Counted from the first letter of the stretch, positions 1 to 6,987 are shown. The stretch: 14,237 nt of DNA from an uncultured Oscillospiraceae bacterium (GCA_934457235.1 CAKSHT010000053.1:1-14237), one strand, 5' to 3'. Program-made: numbers and translations. Notes: a model not told the origin generated them from the sequence alone.

Positions 1-192
1 GCGTTCCGGGAGCTTGTGACGGCAAGTCTTATCGCGCCTCCGAATACGCTGGTGGTTTCCACATATATCGTGCGGGAATTCGAGCAGGGAAGCGTATCGG
101 TCGGAATGGCGATGGCAGTGCTGTGCGTCCTGTTTACGACCACTGCGCTGCTTATCCTCAACAGATCTATCGACAGACAAAAGGAGCACTGA
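1..192 (+). CDS. ABC transporter permease, C-terminal fragment (partial)
   Basis: This is the last 63 codons of a gene that begins before the window, read in frame 1 and stopping at TGA 190-192. The fragment carries a segment like RELVTASLIAPPNTLVVSTY followed by FEQGSVSVGMAMAV, which resembles the C-terminal part of the inner-membrane permease of binding-protein-dependent importers (iron(III), thiamine or molybdate type). A final hydrophobic helix (AVLCVLFTTTALLIL) precedes a short charged tail, RSIDRQKEH. In such importers the permease forms the membrane channel and contacts the ATPase. The next gene starts 1 base after the stop and its SD lies inside this gene's last codons, so the two are very likely co-transcribed. 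The substrate cannot be told from this fragment. Confidence 0.7.
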   Translation, partial: AFRELVTASLIAPPNTLVVSTYIVREFEQGSVSVGMAMAVLCVLFTTTALLILNRSIDRQKEH

Positions 193-193
193 A

Positions 194-1243
194 ATGAAAC
201 TTAAAATAGCGGGCGGCTGCGGGGAGCTTGGCAGGAACTGTTTCTTCGTGGACTACACGGCACCGTTCCTCGTTGACTGCGGCATAATGGCGGGAGCCGA
301 CGAGCCTTTCCCGTATCTCACGGAAAACGAGATAAAGCGGCTGGAGTATGTGTTTCTGACGCATTCCCATTCCGACCATACCGGGGCGCTTCCGTGGCTC
401 TACGAGAGCGGATTTTCGGGAGTTATCGTCGCGTCTGCGCCGACTCTGGAGCAGCTCCCGTTCAGACCGAAATACTCCATTGCACTGAAAAAGCTGCACG
501 GCGAGATAGGCGGCATTAAATTTTTGCACGGCAGGAGCGGACACTGCCAGGGTGCGGTGTGGTATGAGTTCCATATTGACGGAAAGAAGCTGCTTTTCTC
601 CGGTGATTACACGGAAAAATCACTGATGTACCACTGCGACGAGATACGTGGCAGAACCGATGATATAGCGGTGATAGACTGCGCCTACGGCAATGACAGC
701 CGCAGCATTTCGGAATGCTGCGACGAGATAATATCCGCTGTTACTGAGCTGAAAGAACAGCGCAGAACGATAATATTCCCAGTTCCGAAATTTGGCAGGG
801 GGATCGATCTTCTGCGGCTGTTCAACGAGAAATTTTCCGGGCTTACCTGCTGCGGTGACGAGCATTTCATGAGCCAGATGGGTGAGCTTACGGAGCGCCG
901 CTGGTTCAGGAATAAGACGCTGTATGCAAAGCTGTATACTCCGGGAACGGCCTGCGACATTCTGTTCCTGAGCGACCCGCAGCTACGCGGCAGTTACTCG
1001 CAGAACATTACGGAGAGCATTCTTGCCGCCGGCGGTGCGGCTGTTATGACCGGGACGTCTGAGCGCGGCTCCATGAGTGAAAGACTCATAAACTCCGGGA
1101 AAATGAAACTGCTGAGATATCCGGTGCACCAGAATCACGCAGAATTCACGGAGCTGGTGAAGCATAATAATTTCGGCAGGGTGATTCCGTATCATACGCC
1201 GGATTTTTCGGCGGAATACAGGGGCACGGAGATCACTGTTTAA
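194..1243 (+). CDS. MBL-fold metallo-hydrolase, beta-CASP-like
   Basis: The protein has 349 residues and is probably a cytoplasmic metal-dependent hydrolase. The metal-binding motif HSHSDHTG is at residues 57-64, followed by His117 (GRSGHCQG) and Asp138 (LLFSGDYT). After it come elements matching beta-CASP proteins: Asp162 in VIDCAYG (motif A), a His-rich VHQNHAEF around 311-318 (motif B) and IPYHT with His334 (motif C). That layout is typical of RNA-processing nucleases of the CPSF/RNase J group, but the protein is shorter than RNase J (over 500 residues) and has no C-terminal domain, so its substrate is open. ATG 194 is chosen because an AAAGGAG site lies just upstream, within the preceding permease gene. 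The 1-base gap to that gene suggests an operon, although a functional link to transport is not obvious. Confidence 0.75.
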   Translation: MKLKIAGGCGELGRNCFFVDYTAPFLVDCGIMAGADEPFPYLTENEIKRLEYVFLTHSHSDHTGALPWLYESGFSGVIVASAPTLEQLPFRPKYSIALKKLHGEIGGIKFLHGRSGHCQGAVWYEFHIDGKKLLFSGDYTEKSLMYHCDEIRGRTDDIAVIDCAYGNDSRSISECCDEIISAVTELKEQRRTIIFPVPKFGRGIDLLRLFNEKFSGLTCCGDEHFMSQMGELTERRWFRNKTLYAKLYTPGTACDILFLSDPQLRGSYSQNITESILAAGGAAVMTGTSERGSMSERLINSGKMKLLRYPVHQNHAEFTELVKHNNFGRVIPYHTPDFSAEYRGTEITV

Positions 1244-1280
1244 TGGGCGTTTGATTTTCTGTTTGATAAATCGGGAAAAT

Positions 1281-1297
1281 AGCAACAGACAGTTGCT
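1281..1297. repeat. Small palindrome upstream of the XRE gene (possible operator)
   Basis: AGCAAC and GTTGCT form a perfect 6-bp inverted repeat around a 5-base spacer. The right arm ends at the first base of the -35 box of the promoter for the XRE-type gene. That placement suits an operator, possibly for autoregulation, but no binding site for this family is known to me. Confidence 0.35.
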
Positions 1298-1325
1298 TGA
1301 AAATATGCGGCATTCATGTTATAAT
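1297..1325 (+). promoter_or_regulatory. Sigma-A promoter of the XRE/zinc-ribbon gene
   Basis: TTGAAA (1297-1302) and TATAAT (1320-1325) are separated by 17 bases, and a TGT at 1317-1319 extends the -10 box. This is a near-consensus housekeeping promoter. The predicted RNA start is near 1332, giving a leader of about 50 bases. The -10 box is also flanked by a direct repeat of CATGTT (1315-1320 and 1326-1331). Confidence 0.75.
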
Positions 1326-1409
1326 CATGTTAAGAGATCAATTTGTTGCGATATTGGAAATATTAGATGGGAGATGATCTGAACGGAAACTAAGGATATA
1401 CTGCTTGAT

Positions 1410-1823
1410 TTGAGGAAGCAAAAAGGGTTGTCACAGGAGGAGCTTGCTGAAAAGGTTTTTGTAACAAGGCAGGCTGTTTCGCGCTGGGAAAATGGAGAAA
1501 CCACGCCTAATACGGATACATTGAAATTGCTGTCAAAGCTGTTTGATGTTTCGATAAATACGCTGCTGGGCGCGCCAAGGCAACCGATATGTCAATGCTG
1601 CGGAATGCCGCTTGACGACTCAACTTTAAGCAAAGAAAATGATGGCTCATTTAATGAAGAATATTGCAAGTGGTGTTATTCCAACGGTACATTCAAGTAT
1701 TCAAGCAAAGAGCAGTTGATTGATTTCTGCGTTGAACATATGGCAAGCGAAAACTGGCCGGCGGAGCAGGTCAGAGCGCATATGGAAGCAGTAGTTCCGT
1801 ACTTGGACCACTGGAAAAAATAA
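1410..1823 (+). CDS. XRE-family HTH protein with C-terminal zinc ribbon; start region disrupted or non-canonical
   Basis: The N-terminal half is an XRE/Cro-type helix-turn-helix (GLSQEELAEKVFVTRQAVSR, then WENG). The C-terminal half is a zinc-ribbon of the Zn_ribbon_2 type with CQCCGMPLDD and EEYCKWCY, whose cysteines would bind one zinc. It is probably a DNA-binding regulator in the cytoplasm; its targets are unknown. The listed TTG start is only the first conventional start codon in frame. The residues just before it (TETKDILLDL, from 1383) are what the family normally has, so the real protein should begin near 1380-1383. There, however, the frame reads ATG ATC TGA (1374-1382). The SD GGGAG (1369-1373) is well spaced for a start at about 1380-1383 and poorly spaced for TTG 1410. 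A mutated start, a sequencing error or unusual initiation are all possible. A strong promoter precedes the gene and a terminator follows it, so it stands alone. Confidence 0.75.
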   Translation: MRKQKGLSQEELAEKVFVTRQAVSRWENGETTPNTDTLKLLSKLFDVSINTLLGAPRQPICQCCGMPLDDSTLSKENDGSFNEEYCKWCYSNGTFKYSSKEQLIDFCVEHMASENWPAEQVRAHMEAVVPYLDHWKK

Positions 1824-1835
1824 AACGGTAATAAA

Positions 1836-1867
1836 AATCGGCGCTGAAAACATCAGTGCCGATTCTT
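1836..1867. terminator. Hairpin terminator, probably bidirectional
   Basis: A 12-bp stem (1836-1847 with 1853-1864, one G-T pair) closes a 5-base loop. It begins 13 bases after the XRE gene stop. A short T-rich tract follows on the plus strand, and an A-run before it (1833-1837) gives a T-run for minus-strand transcripts arriving from the HAD gene. Confidence 0.7.
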
Positions 1868-1932
1868 GTATTAAGTGAAACTGTGTGTTCACGCTTTGTT
1901 TACAGCGCGTACGCTATTTAATAAGCTGTATG

Positions 1933-2625
1933 TCATATTCCGCAGATAGGGAGCAGTTCCTCAAGCGATGTTATGGTGTAGTCCTGGTCAAGCTGCAAAT
2001 TGCGGTTCTTCCTGTCGATGAGCACCGAGCGGCAGCCGACGTTCTGTGCGACTTTAATGTCCTTTGGCTCGTCGCCGACGAATATGAACTGCTTTTCGTC
2101 CGCGCCGAAATGCTCCGCGATCTGGTGTACTCCCTCGGGATTCGGCTTGCGGAATCCGCAGCTCTGGGAGGAAACGTACATGTCGAAATACGGCATCAGT
2201 TCCGGAAAGTAGCTTTTGTGGAGCGCGTCCGGCATTCCGGTCGCGACATCAGTGAGAGTCGCTATCTTCCAGCCGGCGGAGCGCAGTTTCTTGAGTACCG
2301 GGATAGTTTCCGGGTAGATGAGCGGCGTCAGCTTCATATCCTCAAAGAACGTATCTATGACCTCCGGCAGGGAGTACGGAAAATCCCATTCCGCCGCCGC
2401 GTCACCGAATATCTGTTCGGGAGTGTAGTCCTTTTCGCGGTACTTCACGCGCGGATTATACTGCTTCAGTACCTCTATCGAATCTGTCAGCTGTTCGTCC
2501 GTAAGCGGAAGCCTGAGCTTGTCACGGACATGCCGGAATGCGCTGTCGTAATAATCCATCCACACGTTCGGCATGTTCACATATTCCATCAGCGTGCCGC
2601 CTATGTCAAAAACTATAACGTTCAT
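1933..2625 (-). CDS. HAD-superfamily hydrolase, subfamily IA-like
   Basis: The protein has 230 residues and a Rossmann-like HAD core with a C1-type helical cap (about residues 15-95). Motif I is FDIGGTL with nucleophile Asp7. Motif II is the Thr of TLTDV (Thr125), motif III is Lys160 in GFRKPNPE, and motif IV is GDEPKD (184-189). HAD enzymes usually remove phosphate from small metabolites, but the second acidic residue of motif I (Asp+2), the usual general acid/base of the phosphatases, is Gly9 here. That variant occurs in some HAD groups such as dehalogenases, which use other residues at this position, so a phosphatase role is unsure. The start is supported by GGGAGG, 7 bases upstream. The gene starts 1 base after the stop of the NfeD-like gene, so they form an operon. 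Substrate unknown. Confidence 0.8.
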   Translation of the reverse strand: MNVIVFDIGGTLMEYVNMPNVWMDYYDSAFRHVRDKLRLPLTDEQLTDSIEVLKQYNPRVKYREKDYTPEQIFGDAAAEWDFPYSLPEVIDTFFEDMKLTPLIYPETIPVLKKLRSAGWKIATLTDVATGMPDALHKSYFPELMPYFDMYVSSQSCGFRKPNPEGVHQIAEHFGADEKQFIFVGDEPKDIKVAQNVGCRSVLIDRKNRNLQLDQDYTITSLEELLPICGI

Positions 2626-2626
2626 T

Positions 2627-3274
2627 TTATGCCCTCCCGATTTCGTTGTTCGGTTTTTCCGGCTCCGCCGCCGGAGCTTCCGCAGGTTCGTGTATCAGGT
2701 GTTTCTCGTCGAACAGAACGTCGAAAAAACGTTCCTTTGATTCCACGAAGCAGGCGCTGTCCTCGCTGTATATCACGATGATCTCAGTCCCTGCCGGAAG
2801 CTCTCTGCCGTTCGCGGATACTGCGCGGAAGTAATACGGCTTTCCGCCGTGCTTTACGCAGATCTCGCCGTACATATCCGGCGTGATGTCCTCGGTTACG
2901 GTGCCCTCAAGGTTTTCAAGTTCCTTTTCAGTGGGTCTGGCCTTTTTCTGGAACTTCATATAAAGCGGGGAAACAGCCGTACTCAGAAGAAAGTTGAATG
3001 CTAGCCCTCCGGCAGCCGCGCAGGGAAGCCCGAGCCAGCTCACGACCCCTGCGGTTTCCAGCAGGACTCCGGTCAGCGAGCTTACGAAAACAAAAACCAC
3101 GAGCCGCAGAATGTTTTTCGGAAAGATGGTCTGTAATTCCACGCGGCTCTTTTTGTGTTCAAACAGCTCGCCGGAATTCGGGAAAAGCTCCCGCCCGAAC
3201 AGAAGGTACACCGCCAGCTGTAACAGCAGATAACCTCCGGAAAGGAACAGAAGTATCAGATAGAACAGCTTCAG
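2627..3274 (-). CDS. NfeD-like membrane protein (probable CTG start)
   Basis: With the start chosen here the protein has 215 residues. A first membrane segment (LKLFYLILLFLSGGYLLL) is followed by a charged loop, then a hydrophobic stretch giving about two more membrane spans (LRLVVFVFVSSLTGVLLE, and VVSWLGLPCAAAGGLAFNFL). A soluble C-terminal beta-rich domain includes EGTVTEDI and GTEIIVIYSED; its layout resembles the OB-fold domain of NfeD proteins, which act in membrane quality control. The last 20 residues are Pro/Ala/Glu-rich. Start choice: the frame stays open further upstream, to an ATG at 3382, but that extension runs through a GC-rich stem-loop and lacks membrane character. GGAGG at 3283-3287 lies 8 bases before CTG 3272-3274, which gives a typical MKLFYLI-like N-terminus. 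GTG 3281-3283 touches the SD and is unlikely. Operon with the HAD gene. Exact family uncertain. Confidence 0.65.
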   Translation of the reverse strand: MKLFYLILLFLSGGYLLLQLAVYLLFGRELFPNSGELFEHKKSRVELQTIFPKNILRLVVFVFVSSLTGVLLETAGVVSWLGLPCAAAGGLAFNFLLSTAVSPLYMKFQKKARPTEKELENLEGTVTEDITPDMYGEICVKHGGKPYYFRAVSANGRELPAGTEIIVIYSEDSACFVESKERFFDVLFDEKHLIHEPAEAPAAEPEKPNNEIGRA

Positions 3275-3300
3275 CTGAGTCACCTCCCGGATAAACGTAG

Positions 3301-3321
3301 GGGAGGGGCTTGCCCCCTCCC
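3301..3321. repeat. GC-rich stem-loop, possible dispersed intergenic repeat
   Basis: GGGAGGGG and CCCCTCCC form a perfect 8-bp stem around CTTGC. It lies about 14 bases upstream of the NfeD-like gene's SD on the minus strand. No T-run follows in the direction of the gene, so it is not a standard terminator. The motif looks like a dispersed intergenic repeat of gut clostridia, an impression from memory and not a search. Confidence 0.5.
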
Positions 3322-3345
3322 ATGAATTTGTTTCAATTGTTAGGG

Positions 3346-3375
3346 CAATACTGCGCAAGGATTGTGCGTGTATTG
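3346..3375. repeat. Imperfect 13-bp inverted repeat
   Basis: CAATAC and GTATTG form the outer stem. After one bulged base the stem continues for about 7 more pairs, with two G-T pairs, to a GGA loop. It lies between ackA and the NfeD-like gene and, with the neighbouring GC-rich stem-loop, fills most of this 145-base gap. It may end or attenuate ackA transcription or be part of a small repeat element. Confidence 0.4.
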
Positions 3376-3419
3376 CGTGCAAAATCCAATAAATAGCTTT
3401 TGCGCGGCGCTGCCTTAAA

Positions 3420-4622
3420 TCAAAGCTCGCCTACAAGCGCCTTGGTGTCGCGTGCGATGAGAAGCTCCTCGTTGGTGGGAACTACCCATACTTCGACCGT
3501 GCTGTCGGGAGCGGAAATTCTCTGGAGTTTACCTCTCAGACCTGTGTTTGCAGCGTCGTCAAGTTTGATTCCGAGATATTCCATGTTGTGGCATACATCA
3601 GCGCGTACGTCGTCTGAGTTCTCGCCGATACCGCCGGTGAAGATAACGGCGTCCAGACCGTTCATAACAGCTGCATAGGAGCCGATGAACTTCTTGATCT
3701 CATAGCGGAGCATCTCGCCAGCCAGCTGAGCCTTGTGGTCGCCGTGTACTGCGGCGTCGGTGATATCGCGGTTATCACTGGAGATACCGGAAATTCCGAG
3801 GAAGCCGGACTTCTTGTTCATGTAGTCGCTCATCTCGTTAGGGGAAAGGCCGAGCTTGTTTGCAACGAATGTAACTGCGGAGGGGTCAACGCTGCCGCAG
3901 CGTGTGCCCATGATCACGCCGTCCAGGGGAGTGAATCCCATAGAAGTATCAATGGACTTTCCGCCCTCTACTGCTGTAATGGAGGAGCCGTTGCCGAGGT
4001 GGCAGGAAACGATCTTGAGATCTTTGATATCCTTTCCGAGAGCGTCAGCCAGCGCCTGAGTTACGAAGCGGTGGGAGGTTCCGTGGAAGCCGTATTTTCT
4101 TACGTGCAGCTTATCATAGCACTCATAGGGCAGGCCGTACATGAATGCCTTCTCCGGCATGGTGGAGTGGAACGCGGTATCAAATACAACGACCTGAGGA
4201 GTTGTAGCGGGAATTACCTTCTTGCATGCTCTCAGTGCGAGCGCGTGGGGATGGTTATGTACGGGAGCCAGCTCGGACAGGTCGTCTATCTGCTGGATAA
4301 CTTCGTCTGTGACCAGGGTTGTCTTGCTGAATATCTCAGCGCCCTGTACTATTCTGTGGCCTACTGCGGAAATCTCGCTCATGCTGTCGATGACCTTGCC
4401 TTCGCCTGTGGTGAGTACTTCAACGAGCTTTTCAAAAGCCTCGGTGTGGGTCGGGAAAGAGCAGTCAGCCTCTACTTTTCTGCCGTCAAAGGTGGTGTGC
4501 TTGATGTGACCGTCGATTCCGATACGGTCGCAGTTGCCCTTTGCGATAACGCTTTCATCCTCCATATTGATAAGCTGGTACTTCAGCGAGGAGCTTCCGG
4601 CGTTGATTACAAGAATCTTCAT
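3420..4622 (-). CDS. ackA: Acetate kinase
   Basis: This is a full-length 400-residue acetate kinase, a cytoplasmic enzyme that interconverts acetyl phosphate and ADP with acetate and ATP. It is the ATP-yielding last step of acetate fermentation. The N-terminus VINAGSSSLKYQL holds Asn7. Arg90 (VGHRIVQG), Asp148 (VVFDTAFHST), His180 (YGFHGTSH), Arg241 (MGTRCGSVDPSA) and a Glu near 385 (PTNEE) fit the known active-site set. GGIGENS near the C-terminus is also typical. The start is ATG 4620-4622, with AAAGGA upstream. The usual partner pta (phosphotransacetylase) is not adjacent. The gene diverges from tmcAL, whose enzyme consumes acetate, and both promoters lie in the 194-base gap. Confidence 0.98.
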   Translation of the reverse strand: MKILVINAGSSSLKYQLINMEDESVIAKGNCDRIGIDGHIKHTTFDGRKVEADCSFPTHTEAFEKLVEVLTTGEGKVIDSMSEISAVGHRIVQGAEIFSKTTLVTDEVIQQIDDLSELAPVHNHPHALALRACKKVIPATTPQVVVFDTAFHSTMPEKAFMYGLPYECYDKLHVRKYGFHGTSHRFVTQALADALGKDIKDLKIVSCHLGNGSSITAVEGGKSIDTSMGFTPLDGVIMGTRCGSVDPSAVTFVANKLGLSPNEMSDYMNKKSGFLGISGISSDNRDITDAAVHGDHKAQLAGEMLRYEIKKFIGSYAAVMNGLDAVIFTGGIGENSDDVRADVCHNMEYLGIKLDDAANTGLRGKLQRISAPDSTVEVWVVPTNEELLIARDTKALVGEL

Positions 4623-4699
4623 AATGATAATCCTTTCATTTGTTGATTAATTAATACAAAATCAGAGAATATCAGAGATTTTGCACATATATCATTTAT

Positions 4700-4728
4700 A
4701 TTGTAGTACTTTCCGCTAAAAAAATCAA
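4700..4728 (-). promoter_or_regulatory. ackA promoter
   Basis: On the minus strand TTGATT (plus 4723-4728) and TACAAT (plus 4700-4705) are spaced by 17 bases. The RNA would start near 4693, leaving a leader of about 70 bases before the ackA ATG. Confidence 0.7.
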
Positions 4729-4754
4729 GTCTTTTTTGAAAAATTATTGATTTT
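4721..4754. repeat. Inverted repeat over both divergent -35 boxes
   Basis: AAAATCAA (4721-4728) and TTGATTTT (4747-4754) are perfect 8-base inverted arms 18 bases apart. The left arm contains the ackA -35 box and the right arm contains the tmcAL -35 box. The symmetry may simply reflect two similar -35 boxes facing away from each other, or it may be a shared operator. Confidence 0.4.
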
Positions 4755-4775
4755 GACGGGGATTTGGTGTAAAAT
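4747..4775 (+). promoter_or_regulatory. tmcAL promoter
   Basis: TTGATT (4747-4752) and TAAAAT (4770-4775) are spaced by 17 bases, giving an RNA start near 4782 and a leader of about 35 bases. A second TTGACG at 4753 is only 11 bases from the -10 box, too close to be the -35. Confidence 0.65.
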
Positions 4776-4816
4776 AGTAGAAGTACAGATGCATTACCCG
4801 GAAAGGGGGCTTTTTA

Positions 4817-5983
4817 ATGAAAACAGCAGCAGTTATCTGCGAATATAATCCGTTCCATTACGGACACAAATTCCAGCTTGAACAGACCCGTAAGCTTGGC
4901 GCAACGCATGTCGTGGCGGTCATGAGCGGGGATTTCACACAGCGAGGAGACGTGGCGGTGTTCGACAAATTCATCCGCGCACGCATGGCGCTTGAAAACG
5001 GCGCCGACCTTGTCCTGGAGCTTCCGGTGAAATACAGCCTGTGTGCGGCGGAGGGCTTTGCGCGTGGCGCTGTCGGGATAATTTCTGCACTCGGCTGCGT
5101 AGATATGCTCTCATTCGGCAGCGAGTGCGGAAGCATAGAAGCTTTGAAGGAAGCGGCTGGCGCTGTTGATTACGCGCAGAACTCAGAGTACTTCCAGATG
5201 CTGATGACCGGAGGAAAGAGCTACCCCGCGGCGCTGGCACAGGCGGTCAATAAGTTCTACACCGACGATGTGTACCAGACGATAAGCTCCCCGAACAACA
5301 CGCTTGCAGTGGAGTACATCAAGGCGCTGGACGATATCGGCAGCTCCATTGAGCCAGTGACGATACGGCGCGAGGGCGCGGAGCACGACAGCGAGGAGCA
5401 GTCGCTGGAGTTCGCAAGTGCGTCGCTTATCAGAAAGCGGATTCTTGCCGGGGAGGACTATTCAAAGTTTGCGCCGGTGATAAACGAGCCGTCCGCGGAT
5501 ATAAAGCGTATCGAAACCGCGATACTTGCGAAACTCCGTACGATGAAACCGGAGGATCTCTACGACGTTTACGACGCGGCGCAGGGACTTGGCGACAGGC
5601 TTTACAAGGCGGTCCGCAGGGCGTGCAGCCTTGACGAGCTGTATTTTCTGACCAAGACAAAGCGTTACACGCTGGCGCGTATCCGCCGGGCAGTGCTGTG
5701 CGCGTTTCTGGATATCGACAAGAAGATGCTGCACGAGCCGGATGCGTATATTCGCATACTCGGTATGAATTCCCGCGGCAGGGAAGTGCTTTCCGCTGCG
5801 AAGAGCGCTGGTTGTACGCTGCCGCTTGATACTTCGCTTCGGGCGCTTATGGGGACTTCCAGGGAGTCTTATAAGCAAGGGACTTTCCAGGCGCGGTGCT
5901 GTGATATCTGGTCGCTGGCGCTGGAGAAGCCGCGTCCCTGTGGTGCGGATTTCACTTCAAAGCCTGTAATAATCGCTGACTGA
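4817..5983 (+). CDS. tmcAL: tRNA(Met) cytidine acetate ligase TmcAL
   Basis: The protein has 388 residues, the usual length for the TmcAL/YlbM family. The enzyme activates acetate with ATP as acetyl-adenylate and transfers the acetyl group to the wobble cytidine C34 of elongator tRNA(Met), which helps decode AUG faithfully. The nucleotidyltransferase core starts at the N-terminus with CEYNPFHYGH and its HxGH-type signature at 14-17. It continues with SGDFTQRGD (37-45), LSFGSECG (98-105), SPNNTLAVEY (158-167) and SASLIRKR (201-208). The C-terminal part is helical. The start is fixed by AAAGGGGG about 7 bases upstream. It is the first gene of a likely plus-strand operon with DUF4380, murL and murD. 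It diverges from ackA, which produces the acetate that TmcAL uses. Confidence 0.93.
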   Translation: MKTAAVICEYNPFHYGHKFQLEQTRKLGATHVVAVMSGDFTQRGDVAVFDKFIRARMALENGADLVLELPVKYSLCAAEGFARGAVGIISALGCVDMLSFGSECGSIEALKEAAGAVDYAQNSEYFQMLMTGGKSYPAALAQAVNKFYTDDVYQTISSPNNTLAVEYIKALDDIGSSIEPVTIRREGAEHDSEEQSLEFASASLIRKRILAGEDYSKFAPVINEPSADIKRIETAILAKLRTMKPEDLYDVYDAAQGLGDRLYKAVRRACSLDELYFLTKTKRYTLARIRRAVLCAFLDIDKKMLHEPDAYIRILGMNSRGREVLSAAKSAGCTLPLDTSLRALMGTSRESYKQGTFQARCCDIWSLALEKPRPCGADFTSKPVIIAD

Positions 5984-5987
5984 GAGC

Positions 5988-6004
5988 GGCGGACGTGCTC
6001 CGCC
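5988..6004 (+). other. Short intergenic hairpin after tmcAL
   Basis: GGCGGA and TCCGCC pair around CGTGC in the 49-base gap between tmcAL and the DUF4380 gene. No T-run follows, so it is not a convincing terminator. It could stabilise an RNA end or attenuate slightly. Confidence 0.35.
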
Positions 6005-6032
6005 ATACATAAAAAATACGGAGGAACATAAA

Positions 6033-6977
6033 ATGGTTACAGTGACTGAACTGAACTACAAGAACTTTGGCAAGTGCGTGAAGCTGGACAACGGCACGGC
6101 GAGCGTAATAATCACGGTGGAGGTCGGCCCGCGCATTATTTCCTACTGCCTTAATGGAAAGGAAAATATGCTACTGGAGGACATCGGCCGCGAATTCAAG
6201 GACGATTCGCAGGAGCTGCGGGACTATTTCGGCGCAGACAAGACCTGGTACATATATGGCGGGCACCGCCTCTGGAGCAGCCCGGAGAGCTACCCGCACA
6301 GTTATGTTCCGGACAACGAGCCGGTGGAATACACGATAAACGGCGGGGAAGTCACGCTGATACCTCCGGCAACGCGCACCGGTCAGCAGCATAAGCTGAT
6401 TTACAGGCTTGCGGACGAGGGCAGCGAGGTCGAGCTGTATCATGAGGTGAGAAACGTTTCCGGCGCGATAGTCACGCTTGCTCCCTGGGCGCTGACAGTA
6501 TGCGCGGCAGGCGGCGTGGAGATATTCCCGCAGAGCCAGACGGACAACGGTCTGCTTTCAAACCGCAGGAACGTTTTCTGGAGCTACTCGGATATCAACG
6601 ACGACAGGTTCTTCCTCGGAAATAAATACGGTACGCTCCAGCAGGTAAAAGGTTCTGAGGGTAAGTTCAAGATAGGCATGAACAACGAGGACGGCTGGGC
6701 GGCTGTCGTGAACCACGGTCAGATATTCCTGAAGAATTTCCGCATGAATATCAACGGGGAATACCCGGATTACGGCTGTAACTTCGAAACCTTCACGAAC
6801 GGAATTTTCCTGGAGTGCGAGAGCCTCGGAGAGATAAAGCAGCTCAGAAACGGCGAAGCGCTGCAAATCACGGAGTACTGGTCGCTTACTCCCTGCGATG
6901 ACAGCTTCGACAGGAAGAACGAGGACAGCATTGACATGTTCGTGAAGAAATACGACCTGCGAAATCATCACGCATAA
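6033..6977 (+). CDS. DUF4380 domain protein (aldose-mutarotase-like beta-sandwich)
   Basis: The protein has 314 residues, no signal peptide and no membrane span. It contains VEVGPRIISYCLNG, YGGHRLWSSPES, VPDNEPVEYTI and LAPWALTVCAAGGVEIFPQ, the pattern I associate with DUF4380. Such proteins are expected to fold as a galactose-mutarotase-like beta-sandwich that binds sugars; conserved His and Arg of GGHRLW are candidate pocket residues. No reaction is known. The start is supported by CGGAGGA, 7 bases upstream. The stop is 10 bases before murL, and that gap contains murL's SD, so the genes are almost certainly co-transcribed. A role with the UDP-MurNAc-peptide enzymes is possible by context only. 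Confidence 0.75.
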   Translation: MVTVTELNYKNFGKCVKLDNGTASVIITVEVGPRIISYCLNGKENMLLEDIGREFKDDSQELRDYFGADKTWYIYGGHRLWSSPESYPHSYVPDNEPVEYTINGGEVTLIPPATRTGQQHKLIYRLADEGSEVELYHEVRNVSGAIVTLAPWALTVCAAGGVEIFPQSQTDNGLLSNRRNVFWSYSDINDDRFFLGNKYGTLQQVKGSEGKFKIGMNNEDGWAAVVNHGQIFLKNFRMNINGEYPDYGCNFETFTNGIFLECESLGEIKQLRNGEALQITEYWSLTPCDDSFDRKNEDSIDMFVKKYDLRNHHA

Positions 6978-6987
6978 CGGAGGACCT

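Noticed and set aside
1..192. Possible pseudogene at the left edge
   Set aside because: The reading frame is intact; it is simply cut by the window boundary.
1885..2781. 298-aa open frame opposite the HAD gene
   Set aside because: The HAD gene on the minus strand has all family motifs and an SD; this frame has no domain and spans two genes.
3735..4646. Long open frame (303 aa) antisense to ackA
   Set aside because: It overlaps a clear acetate kinase on the other strand, has no SD and a composition typical of a shadow frame.
4753..4775. TTGACG as -35 box for tmcAL
   Set aside because: Only 11 bases from the -10 box; the TTGATT just upstream has the correct 17-base spacing.
5988..6004. Terminator between tmcAL and the DUF4380 gene
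   Set aside because: The stem is only 6 bp and no T-run follows, so read-through into the next genes is expected.
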